Shown here: positions 8,830 through 18,196 of the stretch, piece after piece
Position numbering within the stretch: position 1 is the stretch's first letter
Layout: each line of letters begins with the position of its first letter
NCBI RefSeq assembly: GCF_001556045.1
Contig: NZ_LSIC01000197.1
Span: 49,474-113,473, forward strand
Length of the DNA stretch: 64,000 nt
Direction: 5' to 3'
Source of the DNA: Bradyrhizobium sp. CCH5-F6
GTDB taxonomy: Bacteria; Pseudomonadota; Alphaproteobacteria; Rhizobiales; Xanthobacteraceae
Notes under the pieces: model-generated
Told to the model about the DNA's origin: nothing
The model's database searches: none
What the model saw: the letters and a program-made list of their open reading frames with translations, nothing else
Translations under genes and position numbers: made by a program

Positions 8830-9935
8830 TCTGCGGCACCCTGGGTGCTGAGGGCCGGCTCGAGGATAACGGGCCTTCTTCGCGCCGAGCGGAACCTCTG
8901 CCCGAAGGAAATGCTGGGCTTCTCGATGAAGGCGAATGTCATCCAGCTGACGAGGATCGACAACGCCAGGATCACGACCAGGAAGATCGACCATCCGAGA
9001 GGTCCGTCGCCGAACCAGACGAGGCGATGGATGAAGACGATCACGAACGGCGACATCAGGTAGACCGAATAGCTGATCACGCCGACGAAGGCCATGGGGC
9101 GCCAGGCCATTCGTTCGCCGAACACGGCAAAGCCGATGAAGACCAGTGCCGCGCAGACATAGGCCGATCCGATCGAATAGCTGTAGAAGAAATTCTCGTG
9201 ATACACGCCTCCGAACCTGCGGTCGGACAGCGTGATGGCGAAGATCGCATACATCAGAGTGCAAATCGTCACATGGCTCCACCGCAGCTTTCCGCCGATG
9301 ACGGTGTCGCGGATGATCTTGCCCAGGAACATCGCCGACAGGTTCAGCCCGACCTCCATCACCGAGGAGACCGTCCTGTTCTCAACGAAGAGTGCAGCGG
9401 TGGTTCCGACCAGCGCGGCCGCAACGACGATGCTCACCGCCGTGAAGCGCCGGTTCAGCAGCCCCATGGCAAAGAGAATGGTGCATCCGACGTAGAACAA
9501 GAGCTCGATCGCCAGCGTCCAGTAGAACACCCAGAGGTTCGGGATGTTCACGAAAGTCTGGAACATCGTCACGTTCGCGGCGACCTGCCCCAGCGGATAG
9601 ACCTTCGCATCCAGCAGATACATCATCACGAGCCCGACCACGAGCGAGGTCCAGTAGGCCGGATACAGCCGGAAGAAGCGGCTGATCGTAAAGTCGCGCA
9701 CGGGCGTGGCGCTGTCCGGGAAGCTGAACGGAATGACGAATCCGCTGACGAAGAAGAACAACACGACACCGAACCGGCCAAAGTTCATGTAGTAGCCGAA
9801 CACATCATGAATGGGCCAGTAGTAGGCGCCAGTCGGGTGCTTTTCGACGATCACCTCGAAGACATGCTGGACCAGGACCGACAACACGGCAATGCCGCGC
9901 AGCGTGTCGATGAATGCGAGCCTTTTATGCATCAT
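8826..9935 (-). CDS. Acyltransferase 3 membrane protein
   Basis: This 369-residue polytopic protein starts MMHKRLAF and has 'IDTLRGIAVLSVLVQHVFEV', with the conserved Arg/His pair, and 'VVLFFFVSGFVIPFSFP'. A purine-rich AGGTGAGAA lies just before the ATG. It begins 6 nt after the stop of the polymerase-like gene and ends with a 4-nt overlap into the next acyltransferase, so it sits in the middle of a tight operon. The acyl donor and target are not predictable from sequence. Confidence 0.87.
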   Translation of the reverse strand: MMHKRLAFIDTLRGIAVLSVLVQHVFEVIVEKHPTGAYYWPIHDVFGYYMNFGRFGVVLFFFVSGFVIPFSFPDSATPVRDFTISRFFRLYPAYWTSLVVGLVMMYLLDAKVYPLGQVAANVTMFQTFVNIPNLWVFYWTLAIELLFYVGCTILFAMGLLNRRFTAVSIVVAAALVGTTAALFVENRTVSSVMEVGLNLSAMFLGKIIRDTVIGGKLRWSHVTICTLMYAIFAITLSDRRFGGVYHENFFYSYSIGSAYVCAALVFIGFAVFGERMAWRPMAFVGVISYSVYLMSPFVIVFIHRLVWFGDGPLGWSIFLVVILALSILVSWMTFAFIEKPSISFGQRFRSARRRPVILEPALSTQGAAE

Positions 9936-9941
9936 TCGTTC

Positions 9942-11279
9942 TCACCTGCTTCCGCTCGCCGCCGGCATATCCGGGCGGAAGCCTTCCAATGACGGCATCG
10001 GCGGCCGCACGACAACCGGCACGGCTTCGCCCGCTCGTGCGGAGGTTGCACGGCGCGAGAAAACCTCGCTGAAGCTCAATGCGATGATCAGAAGCCCCGA
10101 CGCCGGGCCGTAGTTCAGCACGGTGATCGTGAACAGGTTGACGACGAACAGCAGCGTAAGCTTGTAAACGTCAGTCGCGCCGAACGTCGCGCGGAATACC
10201 ATCACCATGAACGCGACAAAAGGAAGGCCGAACATGAGGTAGGTCCCGATGTAGAAATTGTCGACGGGCACCCAGTATTGCGCCAGCGGCGAGAACAGCT
10301 TCTGCGGATAGTTGAAGCAGCCGGCCCCGCAGCCGGTCACCAGGCCGATCGGCATGAGCTGGCTCATATAGACGAACGGCAGCTGCCAGCTGTTGTTGAT
10401 GCGATCGACGATGCTGAACAACGTCGTGTGCGGCACCGCGGCGGTACCGGAAGCGAGCACGATCATGAAGAAGGGTACGAAGATCGCAACGAACGACCAC
10501 TGCGCAATCGACCGGATTGCGGGAAAGCGCGATCTCTCCGGGAGCATCCGCACGCACACGAGCAAAATCAGGTAGACCACGAGGACGATCATGGTCGTCT
10601 TGCTCGTGGTCAGGCGAGTGGCATAGATCGCGATGGAACCGAATAAGAGGCACCACGTGGTGCTCATGCGAATGGACGTGATTGCGAACGACACCAGGAT
10701 GAAGAAGGCCGCCATCGTATTGTCCGCGGCAAAACCCATGAGGCGCTGGTCGTCGCCACCATAAGCCCACCACAGACGGCCAGCCTCGCGCACCGCGCCG
10801 AAGGCTTCGTATTTGTAACCCACCCAGGGCATCAGGAAGAACTTCGTCAGGAACACGCCGATCACAGAGAGGTAGAAGGTCACTGCAATGACCGACAGCA
10901 GCTTCCGATACGAGCCGAGGCTCGAATCGCAGAAGCAGAATCCGACGAACACCGGCAGCATCATCTTGAAGGACGAGATCGCCGCATTCATCGTGCCCAT
11001 CATGAAGTAGCCGAGCACGAGCGACAGCATGATCTGCACGAGCACGATCAGGGCCAGCGTACTGCGATTGCGCAGGACGCAGTGCACGAAGAATTGGGCC
11101 AGACACAGAAAGGCCACGCCGTCGGGCAGGTACCAGAGCGCATCCATATGATAGATGCTGGTGTAGTAGCGCATCGCGCCGCCGAAGGCGTCGCGGACCA
11201 GATAGACCCCGAGCGCGATCGCCTCGATATTGAGACTGATCAGCGTGATTCGCGGCCGGTGCAGCGCGAGGATGCTCAT
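9942..11279 (-). CDS. Wzy/O-antigen polymerase-like membrane protein
   Basis: The 445-residue protein is almost entirely hydrophobic, with about 10-12 membrane segments and one larger soluble loop near the C-terminal third ('MSQLMPIGLVTGCGAGCFNYPQ' through 'VPVDNFYIGTY'). That arrangement, size and genomic position between acyltransferases fit a Wzy-type polymerase, a family too divergent for a firm motif call. It would join undecaprenyl-linked repeat units in the periplasm. It begins 7 nt after the stop of the upstream acyltransferase. Alternative: an O-antigen ligase or another O-unit membrane enzyme. Confidence 0.65.
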   Translation of the reverse strand: MSILALHRPRITLISLNIEAIALGVYLVRDAFGGAMRYYTSIYHMDALWYLPDGVAFLCLAQFFVHCVLRNRSTLALIVLVQIMLSLVLGYFMMGTMNAAISSFKMMLPVFVGFCFCDSSLGSYRKLLSVIAVTFYLSVIGVFLTKFFLMPWVGYKYEAFGAVREAGRLWWAYGGDDQRLMGFAADNTMAAFFILVSFAITSIRMSTTWCLLFGSIAIYATRLTTSKTTMIVLVVYLILLVCVRMLPERSRFPAIRSIAQWSFVAIFVPFFMIVLASGTAAVPHTTLFSIVDRINNSWQLPFVYMSQLMPIGLVTGCGAGCFNYPQKLFSPLAQYWVPVDNFYIGTYLMFGLPFVAFMVMVFRATFGATDVYKLTLLFVVNLFTITVLNYGPASGLLIIALSFSEVFSRRATSARAGEAVPVVVRPPMPSLEGFRPDMPAASGSR

Positions 11280-11286
11280 GCTGGAC

Positions 11287-12498
11287 TCAGTTGGTCAGCC
11301 GCGCCGATCGCGCGGGAGATGGCGAGAAATCCGGACGGCTTCCAAGTGCATTGCGCATGAACTTGCCGCCGGGAATTTCGACATAGAGATAAGTGAAGTG
11401 CGAAACCACCAGCACCGCGGCCAGCGAGACGATGAGATTCAGCGACGCCGGCAGGCCTGCCCAAACCGAATCAAGCGCGGCGATCCGCCCTGCCCCCACG
11501 GCCCGCACGAAGTATTCGGCCAGCAGCACCACGAGCGCGTGCACCATATAGATGGAATAGGAACGGCGCCCGAGCCAGACCAGCGGCTTGGCCACCAGCA
11601 TGCGCGGGACCAGCAGCGCATCCGGAAAGGCCAGCAGGCTGCCGAGGAAAATCGCAAACGTCACCGGCGCCAGGAACGTTACCGCAGGATTGGTCTCCGC
11701 GAGGGACACCAGGACGATGCTGGCGACCATGGCGACGAATTGCAGCGCGCCCTGCATGGCTGGGCCCGGCTTCGCCGGCAGGCGATCGACGATCCTGACC
11801 GTCAGCACGCCCAGAAAGAAGCTCACGAAGCAGCGCAGGATGCCGAAATCGGTCTGAAGCCCGAGGCTCCTCTTGTCGAGCACGAAGATGATGAAGACCA
11901 GACTGCCGACCGCAAGCGCCCCGCAGAGGATGTAGAACCACAACAGCGAACGCAGGCGCTGGGCCAGCAGGAGGATCAGGCCAAACACCAGATAGGTGTA
12001 GAACTCGACGCTGATGCTCCAGCTCGGCGCATTCCAGCTGAGATAATCGATGAATCCCATCGAATGCAGCAGGAGAACGTTGAGACCGAAGGAATAGGCG
12101 TTGTTCACCTCGAAGGCCGCCGGCGCGGCCACCACGACACCTGCCATGACCAGACCAATGCGCAGGAGACGAAACACGAGGTTTGCCAGCAGCATGACGA
12201 TGTGCAGCGGATAGACCCGCGCCAGTCGCCGGATCATGAACTCACGCAGCGAGAAGCGCCCGAAGTCGCTCTCGACATAGCTGAGCGACATGACGATTCC
12301 GCTGAGAACAAAGAACAGGTCGACCAGCAGCCAAGCGCTCCTGAAGAAGGAGCAGTTGATCCAGGCATTATGCGGGAATGCCGCGAGGAAGGTCGGCATC
12401 AGCAGAAGGTGGTGAATCACCACCGACGTCGCGGCGATCCCCCGAATGCTGTCGAGCGGCAGGACATGCGCCTTCTCACGATGAACCAGCTCCGTCAC
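11287..12498 (-). CDS. Acyltransferase 3 membrane protein (first gene of operon)
   Basis: The 403-residue protein shows 'LDSIRGIAATSVVIHHLLLM', the acyltransferase-3 Arg/His signature, then 'LVDLFFVLSGIVMSLSY' and roughly ten membrane helices, with 'GRRSYSIYMVHALVVLLAEY' near the C-terminus, a block common in OafA-like proteins. Translation appears to start at GTG 12498; an in-frame stop lies five codons upstream, so no earlier start is possible. It leads a four-gene minus-strand operon (12498 to 7741) of three acyltransferases and one polymerase-like protein. Its promoter should lie in the 609-bp region upstream. Confidence 0.85.
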   Translation of the reverse strand: MTELVHREKAHVLPLDSIRGIAATSVVIHHLLLMPTFLAAFPHNAWINCSFFRSAWLLVDLFFVLSGIVMSLSYVESDFGRFSLREFMIRRLARVYPLHIVMLLANLVFRLLRIGLVMAGVVVAAPAAFEVNNAYSFGLNVLLLHSMGFIDYLSWNAPSWSISVEFYTYLVFGLILLLAQRLRSLLWFYILCGALAVGSLVFIIFVLDKRSLGLQTDFGILRCFVSFFLGVLTVRIVDRLPAKPGPAMQGALQFVAMVASIVLVSLAETNPAVTFLAPVTFAIFLGSLLAFPDALLVPRMLVAKPLVWLGRRSYSIYMVHALVVLLAEYFVRAVGAGRIAALDSVWAGLPASLNLIVSLAAVLVVSHFTYLYVEIPGGKFMRNALGSRPDFSPSPARSARLTN

Positions 12499-13107
12499 AT
12501 CAACATTCCATGGCTATTGCACCGCAACAGTGTGAAGGAGGTCGCGCCTGCTTTCAATCTCCGGATTTGCGGACTCGCATTCGGCGCATGATGACCGGCG
12601 ATAAATTCAACGCTCGCAAATCATTCGACATGCGAGCGCCAAGTTCACGCCATCTTTCACTGGGACCGCGCGCATGTCCGCGCGCATAATCGATCGCGCG
12701 GGATGATTGCGAGCATTTGCGTGCAAAGTATGCGCGAAATTCGGCGCTGTTGCGATTCGCAGCCGCGACAGATCACACCGGCACATCAACGAGCAGACGT
12801 CAACGTGCAGACGTCGCGAATTTTTTGGCAGCCGCCACGGAACAAGAATGGCACTGACGACTTGTGTCGGTTTTACGACGCATGAATGCGCAGATGCCTC
12901 ATATGTTTTCAATCTGCAAGATTCCTGGGCGCGATCTGCCGATCACGCGTGCATTGTAGATCTTCCATCCACAACCGGTCGAATAACGCACAAGTGGCTC
13001 GCAATCACCGGTCGGCACGCGACGAATTTTGCGTCGCACAAAAATTGACATAGTTGTCTGCCAGTTTTCGCGTATTCTCCCATTGCAACAGCGACGAAGG
13101 GACACGG
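12499..13107. promoter_or_regulatory. 609-bp divergent intergenic region rich in dyads and short direct repeats
   Basis: No convincing gene is present. The region separates the minus-strand acyltransferase operon from the plus-strand exported-protein/kinase operon. It holds an inverted repeat CGCTCGCA/TGCGAGCG (12611-12618, 12631-12638), a direct repeat CCGCGCGCAT (12666-12675, 12678-12687), a direct repeat GCAGACGTC (12793-12801, 12807-12815), and TTTTGCGTCGCA (from 13027), which nearly matches a 12-mer in the 18.3-kb intergenic region. These look like regulator sites, but no known regulator can be assigned. Confidence 0.45.
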
Positions 13108-13674
13108 ATGGGCTGCGGACTAACACGTCGTCGTCATGCAAGGCCTCGTTGGCTACCGGTCGTCTTGATGGGTTCTGCCCTGATGGTGAGCATCGATGCT
13201 TGCCGCGCTCAGTGCGTCGAATTCTCGGACCGCACCTCGCAGGTCGAACTCGACACGTTCGTGAAGTCGCCTTCCTCGCTTCTGGAGCGACTGCGCAATG
13301 ACAAGGAGAAACTGAGATTTCGGCTCGCCAGCTACATCGCGACGAACCCGGCGGTGCTGCCGTCCGTTCAGACGCTCATTTCGGCGGCGGCTTCAAGCGA
13401 CCGGTCGGCGATCGGAGCCGCGCTGCGGATTGCCGAGGTACGGTGCACGTCGACGAAGCCTGACGCGGCGCGAAAGATCCGGGACTTCGCGCAGCGCGTC
13501 GGCGATCTCAACGTGCAATCAGGCTATTCCGCGGCGGGAGAGGACAACTCCGGCGCCCTGGCACAACCGCAAATCAAGGGTTCCGCGCAACCGCCCAGGG
13601 GCGCGGCCCTTCTCGAAGGCGAATGGAAGACCAAGCTGGCCAATCCATTCAAGCCCGTCCCGATTCCTCGTTGA
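13108..13674 (+). CDS. Exported helical protein of unknown function, upstream of BY-kinase
   Basis: The 188-residue protein starts at ATG 13108 behind GAAGGG (13096-13101). It has a basic N-terminus and hydrophobic stretch ('WLPVVLMGSALMVSIDACRA') that looks like a signal peptide, then a predicted helical core 'FVKSPSSLLERLRNDKEKL...RLASYIATNPAVLPSVQTLISAAASSD'. The same pattern (F-x-x-SP-x-x-LL, then R-x-x and a DP/NP-x-x-x-P-x-L repeat) is found in the exported protein at 40833-41450, which also sits directly upstream of a BY-kinase gene. It ends 31 bp before the kinase gene and is probably co-transcribed with it. Function unknown; a periplasmic partner of the kinase or polymer is my inference. 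Confidence 0.7.
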   Translation: MGCGLTRRRHARPRWLPVVLMGSALMVSIDACRAQCVEFSDRTSQVELDTFVKSPSSLLERLRNDKEKLRFRLASYIATNPAVLPSVQTLISAAASSDRSAIGAALRIAEVRCTSTKPDAARKIRDFAQRVGDLNVQSGYSAAGEDNSGALAQPQIKGSAQPPRGAALLEGEWKTKLANPFKPVPIPR

Positions 13675-13705
13675 TCGACGACCGTCAAAGGCAGCGAATT
13701 AGCAA

Positions 13706-15907
13706 ATGTACCAGCCTCGAGAACATTTCCAGTCGGGCCACCGTTTCGGCCTCGAATTCGGCGGAGCGGTCCTCAGCTTCGAGCGCGTGGCCGATGTGTT
13801 GCGCCGCCAGTGGCCGATCATCGCTGCCTGCGTCGGAGCCTCTATGGCGCTGGTCATCGTCTACCTGCTCATGGCGAGCCCCATGTATACGGCAAATGCC
13901 CGTATCATGATGGATACGCGTCAGGCACAGGTGTTGGACAAGGACAGCAACGCCAGCAGCGCTCTCATCGACACCGGCTACGTCGACAGCCAGGTCGAGA
14001 TCATCAACTCGGACGACCTGATTTTGTCCGTCGTCCGTCGCCTGAAGCTGACGGAGGATCCGGAATTCAATGGCTCCAAGCCGGGCCTCCTCTCCCTCGT
14101 CCTCGGCAAGATCACCTCGCCATTCGGCTCCGGCGAACCGCCGAGCCAGGAGCGCATCGAACATGCCGTGGTCGAACAGGTGCAGAAGAACCTGAGGACG
14201 GAGCGCGTGCTGACGACCTATGTCTTGTCGCTGAGCTATCGCGCACGGAGCCCCGACACGGCCGCCAAGATCGCCAACGCGATCGCCAACGCCTACCTCG
14301 TCGGTGCGCTGGAAGCGAAATATCAGTCCACCAAGCGGGCAACCGAATGGCTTAAGCAGCGCAGCATCGAGCTGAGCGAGCAGGCATCGGCCAGTGACCG
14401 CGCCGTCCAGACCTTCAAGGCCGAAAACAACATCGTCGGAACCAGCCGCGGCCTGATGTCCGAGCAGCAATTGTCGGACCTCAACACGCAACTGGTTCAG
14501 GCGCGAGCTGCGACCGCCGAAGCCAAGGCCCGGCTGGACCGGATCGATACGATTTCCGATCAGGATGTTGCGCAATCAACCGTGACGGACGCCCTCAACA
14601 ACTCGGTGATCACCCGTCTGCGCGCTCAATACCTCGACCTCCAGGCCCAATATGCCGATTGGTCCAGACGCTACGGCAAGACCCACCTTGCGGCGGTCAA
14701 CCTGGCCAACAAGATGGAGGAGCTGCGCAAGAACATCGCCGACGAGCTGCGTCGAATCGCAGACGCCTATCGCAGCGACTACGAGATCGCAAAGAGCCGG
14801 GAGGCCTCGCTCGAGAAGAATGTGAAGGAGCTCGTCGCCCAGGCCGGCAACAAGGGCCAGGCCGAGGTCAAGCTGCGCGATCTCGAAAGCGCGGCCGACA
14901 CCTACCGCAATCTCTACAACAACTTCCTGGAAAAGCTGCAGAGCGCGACGCAGAACCAGAGCTTCCCGCTCAGCGAGGCTCGCCTCATCAGCACCGCCAC
15001 CAAGCCGGATCGCAAGAGCTCGCCGCGGACGATGCTGGCGCTGGTGGGGGGCCTGGTGGGCGGTCTCTGTCTCGGCTTCGGCGTCGCATTCGCGCGTGAA
15101 CTGCTGAGCGACGTGCTGCGGACGCCCAGCGAGGTCGAGGACGAACTCGGCGTGAAGTGCCTGGGCGTTCTGCCCGACATTCGTTCGGCCACGAAGACCG
15201 GCCCGTCCGACCTGTCTCGCTACGTCGTCGATCATCCATTCTCGCGATTCGCCGAGACGTTGCGCAACATCAAGGTGTCGATCGACGTTGCGCGCCTGAC
15301 CCGCGAGATCAAGGTGATCGGCATCGTCTCGTCCCTTCCCAAGGAGGGGAAGACGACCGTGGCTGCCAATTTCGCTCAGTTGATCGCTCTCACGGGTCAC
15401 CGCACGGTTCTGATCGACGGCGATCTGCACACGCGCTCACTGACGCGAGAGCTCGCGCCGAACGCCAAGAGCGGACTTGTGGAAGCGCTGAACGACCCCG
15501 CGAGCCTCGGCTATCACGTGCAGCGGAGCAAGGAGACCGGACTGGATTTCCTCCCGTCCGTCGTCGCTTCCCGCATGGTGAATTCGGCCGACGTGATTGG
15601 CTCGAAGGCGATGGCCGAGCTGCTCAAGGCGCTGAGAGAGCACTACGAATATATCGTGATCGATCTCGCCCCGGTCATGCCGGTGGCGGACTCGAAGGCC
15701 GTCAGCTTCCTGATCGACGCCATGGTCTACGTCATCGAATGGGGGCAGACGACACGAAGCGCTCTTCAGGAATCGGTTTCCGGGTCGGAAGTCCTGCAGA
15801 AGAAACTGCTCGGCGCCGTGCTCAACCGCGCCAACCCGAAGATGCTCAAGCGCATCGAGGCCTATAAAGGCAAGCACCACAACAGCTACTACGTCGAGCA
15901 TGCCTAG
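13706..15907 (+). CDS. Polysaccharide biosynthesis tyrosine autokinase (Wzc/ExoP-like, copy 1)
   Basis: The 733-residue protein has the full BY-kinase layout: an N-terminal Wzz-type segment with a membrane helix near residues 38-57, a long periplasmic coiled-coil region, a second helix ('MLALVGGLVGGLCLGFGVAF') around 445-465, and a cytoplasmic kinase domain. Walker A is 'SSLPKEGKTT' (K549), Walker A' is 'VLIDGDLH', and Walker B is 'YIVIDLAP' near 648-655. The tyrosine tail is short (Y720, Y728, Y729). Known role: control of chain length and export of capsule or exopolysaccharide with a Wza-type channel. A paralogue at 38389-40608 has a richer tyrosine tail. Confidence 0.92.
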   Translation: MYQPREHFQSGHRFGLEFGGAVLSFERVADVLRRQWPIIAACVGASMALVIVYLLMASPMYTANARIMMDTRQAQVLDKDSNASSALIDTGYVDSQVEIINSDDLILSVVRRLKLTEDPEFNGSKPGLLSLVLGKITSPFGSGEPPSQERIEHAVVEQVQKNLRTERVLTTYVLSLSYRARSPDTAAKIANAIANAYLVGALEAKYQSTKRATEWLKQRSIELSEQASASDRAVQTFKAENNIVGTSRGLMSEQQLSDLNTQLVQARAATAEAKARLDRIDTISDQDVAQSTVTDALNNSVITRLRAQYLDLQAQYADWSRRYGKTHLAAVNLANKMEELRKNIADELRRIADAYRSDYEIAKSREASLEKNVKELVAQAGNKGQAEVKLRDLESAADTYRNLYNNFLEKLQSATQNQSFPLSEARLISTATKPDRKSSPRTMLALVGGLVGGLCLGFGVAFARELLSDVLRTPSEVEDELGVKCLGVLPDIRSATKTGPSDLSRYVVDHPFSRFAETLRNIKVSIDVARLTREIKVIGIVSSLPKEGKTTVAANFAQLIALTGHRTVLIDGDLHTRSLTRELAPNAKSGLVEALNDPASLGYHVQRSKETGLDFLPSVVASRMVNSADVIGSKAMAELLKALREHYEYIVIDLAPVMPVADSKAVSFLIDAMVYVIEWGQTTRSALQESVSGSEVLQKKLLGAVLNRANPKMLKRIEAYKGKHHNSYYVEHA

Positions 15908-16444
15908 GCGGAGGCGCGGCGCCCCGCCTCCCGCTCGCGCGGGTGGAAGAGTTCGGCCGGGCGCCGTGGTTCACCCTCCCGGACAGGGAGAGTTCGAGCT
16001 GGACCGATGCGGAGGCCTCCCCGGCCGGGTAAGCCGCCCGGCACTCCACGAGAGCGGAGCCCTCGGGCTTTGAATCAGCACTGATCGTGCTTCAGCTGGA
16101 CTGGCTGAGACGCGGCCGGCCGAGCCACAGGCCGCGAGCGGATCGCTCGGCGAGCCAAATTGCTGCGGGGGGCTCGTTCGGAAGCCGCCAAGCGGGGCTT
16201 TGGTCCGCGCGCCTCCGGCTCGCTGCCTCCGTATTCGTCCGGAATCCACAACTTGCGGTTATTGCTCTAGCCAAAAGCAACGATTGACGACAAGATGGTG
16301 ACTAGGACATTGGCTACCATCCGTCGAAGAGACGAGACAATCCTGGCCTTGATGCCTCAAGTGCTGAAAATTTAGGCACCTTTCCTTCTCGGTGCCCTGA
16401 GGCTAATCTCGCCTCATACTCGCAGTTCCTTTCCGGTGGCTCGG
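15908..16444. other. 537-bp intergenic region, no gene seen
   Basis: Short open frames occur on both strands but none has a good start, ribosome site or recognisable protein. A 7-bp stem GGAGGCG/CGCCTCC (15910-15931) just after the kinase stop lacks a T-run and is only a weak terminator candidate. An inverted repeat GGCACC/GGTGCC (16375-16380, 16391-16396) lies about 50 bp upstream of the next gene and could be an operator. Confidence 0.4.
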
Positions 16445-16732
16445 ATGCTGATCGCGCTTACGATTCTGACGATTTGGGTTCTGCTCAACATTCTATTCGT
16501 GTTGATCGTGGTCCCCCCGCGCAAGCCGCTTCGGCAGCCTATGACGACGACGCTCTCACCGGCGCCGATCGAGCCGAACCGGCGCGAGATCGAGCAGGAC
16601 GAACCTTTCTCGATTCGCCACGTCATCGTCTCCGTTGCAATGGGGACCTTCTTCGTGCTCGTGCCGCCGCTGCTGGCCCTGCGCGATGCGATCATGCGGC
16701 TGATCGGCAAGTCCCCACGCAATGGAACCTGA
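16445..16732 (+). CDS. Small two-helix membrane protein, unknown function
   Basis: The 95-residue protein starts MLIALTILTIW and has two clear membrane segments, 'ALTILTIWVLLNILFVLIVV' and 'VIVSVAMGTFFVLVPPLLAL', joined by a polar, proline-rich linker of about 40 residues. I do not recognise the family. A GTG 9 nt upstream (16436) is an alternative start. The gene is convergent with the priming transferase (stop at 16766), 33 bp away, with a 12-bp perfect palindrome TGGGGATCCCCA (16739-16750) between them. Confidence 0.6.
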   Translation: MLIALTILTIWVLLNILFVLIVVPPRKPLRQPMTTTLSPAPIEPNRREIEQDEPFSIRHVIVSVAMGTFFVLVPPLLALRDAIMRLIGKSPRNGT

Positions 16733-16765
16733 GGCGGGTGGGGATCCCCATAGTCCGGAAAACGA

Positions 16766-18196
16766 CTAGTAGGCTTCCTGGAACATCACGGCGGACGCCG
16801 TGCGGGCCATGATCTTCAGGTCGAGCCAGATGCTCCAGTTGCTGACGTACCAGACGTCGTACTCGACCCTCTTCTCCATCAGATCGATCGTGGGCGTTTC
16901 TCCCCTGAATCCGTTGACCTGGGCCCAGCCCGTCAGGCCCGGCTTCATGTGATGGCGGTAGACGTACTTGCTGATGAGTTCGTCGTAGTAGTTGTCATGG
17001 GCGAGCGCGTGCGGACGCGGTCCGACCAGCGACATGTCTCCACGCAGCACGTTCCAGAGCTGCGGCAGCTCGTCAATGCTGGTCATGCGCAGGAAGCGCC
17101 CGATCTTGGTGACCCGAGCATCCCTCTTGGTGGCCTGGGCAATCGTTTCTCCGTTCTCGCAAACGGTCATGGTTCGGAACTTCCAGATCTCGAACGGCTT
17201 GCCGTTAAAGCCGCGGCGGGACTGCCGGAATATGACCGTTCCGGGCGAATCCAGCTTGATCAGCACGGCAACGGTCAGCAAAAGCGGCGTCAGCAGGACC
17301 AGCGCGAACAGCGCGACGCCGACGTCGAGACAGCGCTTCTGCAGCCGCTCGAGAATCGTGAGCGGCGGTCGCTGGATCTCGACCGCAACGGTTCCGCTGA
17401 CCGGCAGAAAGGGACGGGTCACCAGGTCAGCGACCGGGTCGTCCGGCAGCAGGCGAATGGGCTGCGGGACAGCGCGCAAATACGGCCCCAGCTTGCGCAG
17501 CATCGGCAATTCGTTCCAGTCGATGGCAAGCAGATATTCGTCGACATCAGCCGAGCGCGACTGACGGATGACGTCGCGGATCTGTCGCTCCCATTGGCCA
17601 TCCTCCCGGTCGGCTGAGAGCACGAAATGGCGCATCACGTCGAAGCCATTCCTCCGCAGATCCTTGAAGCGGTTCGAGGTGAAGTCGAGCGGCTTCAAGC
17701 TGAGCAGGATCACCTTGCGGTCGACCAACCGGCTTCTCGCAAAGCTCATGCCTAACACGGCCTGCCAGCCGAAGCGGAGGCTGATCAAGCCAAGGCCGCC
17801 GATCATGGCGAACACGATGACGGTGCCACGCGATAGATTGTCGGTCGATTTCAGCAAGAAGGCCGCAACGGCAAGGATCGTGAGCGACGTCAGCCAGATA
17901 ATCACCGCCATTCGAAGCTGCCATACGAGATTGAGCAGGCGGTGCGTGGAATAGACGTCCCGGAAATAGGCGATCCCGACGAACACCACGCCGACGAACA
18001 ACCCGGCCCCCACCGAGGCGCCGTCGGCAGGTGACGGGACTGCCACACCATACAGCGCTCCCCCCGCCGCATAGCTCAACAGGATCAACAGGAAGTCGAC
18101 GGCGATGACGACGATCTGAAAGGGCCTCTGGAGAGCGCCGCCACGCGCAGATGACAGCGCGTGAGCGTTCTCAGAACCATAAGTTGCAACAGCCAT
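16766..18196 (-). CDS. Undecaprenyl-phosphate sugar phosphotransferase (priming enzyme, copy 1)
   Basis: The 476-residue protein has four or five N-terminal membrane helices, a middle soluble region, and a C-terminal bacterial sugar-transferase domain with 'KRCLDVGVALFALVLLTPLL', 'IFRQSRRGFNGKPFEIWKFR', 'TSIDELPQLWNVLRGDMSL', 'VGPRPHA' and 'HHMKPGLTGWAQVNGFRG'. These are the polyprenyl glycosylphosphotransferase (WcaJ/ExoY/PssA) hallmarks, including the catalytic Asp-Glu pair. It attaches the first sugar phosphate, probably glucose-1-phosphate, to undecaprenyl phosphate. ATG 18196 is chosen because AGAGG stands 6 nt upstream; a GTG 132 nt earlier lacks support. A paralogue is at 28290. Confidence 0.9.
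   Translation of the reverse strand: MAVATYGSENAHALSSARGGALQRPFQIVVIAVDFLLILLSYAAGGALYGVAVPSPADGASVGAGLFVGVVFVGIAYFRDVYSTHRLLNLVWQLRMAVIIWLTSLTILAVAAFLLKSTDNLSRGTVIVFAMIGGLGLISLRFGWQAVLGMSFARSRLVDRKVILLSLKPLDFTSNRFKDLRRNGFDVMRHFVLSADREDGQWERQIRDVIRQSRSADVDEYLLAIDWNELPMLRKLGPYLRAVPQPIRLLPDDPVADLVTRPFLPVSGTVAVEIQRPPLTILERLQKRCLDVGVALFALVLLTPLLLTVAVLIKLDSPGTVIFRQSRRGFNGKPFEIWKFRTMTVCENGETIAQATKRDARVTKIGRFLRMTSIDELPQLWNVLRGDMSLVGPRPHALAHDNYYDELISKYVYRHHMKPGLTGWAQVNGFRGETPTIDLMEKRVEYDVWYVSNWSIWLDLKIMARTASAVMFQEAY

Noticed and set aside
7741..9282. Extension of the acyltransferase frame upstream to 9282
   Set aside because: The extra 151 residues overlap the neighbouring acyltransferase gene and show no family features; the GTGA overlap at 8829 marks the start.
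13045..13078. TTGACA at 13045-13050 as a sigma-70 -35 box
   Set aside because: The only -10-like element (TATTCT at 13073) is 22 bp away, too far for a standard promoter.
16739..16750. TGGGGATCCCCA palindrome as a terminator between convergent genes
   Set aside because: It has no proper loop and no T-run; kept only as a note in the neighbouring gene entry.
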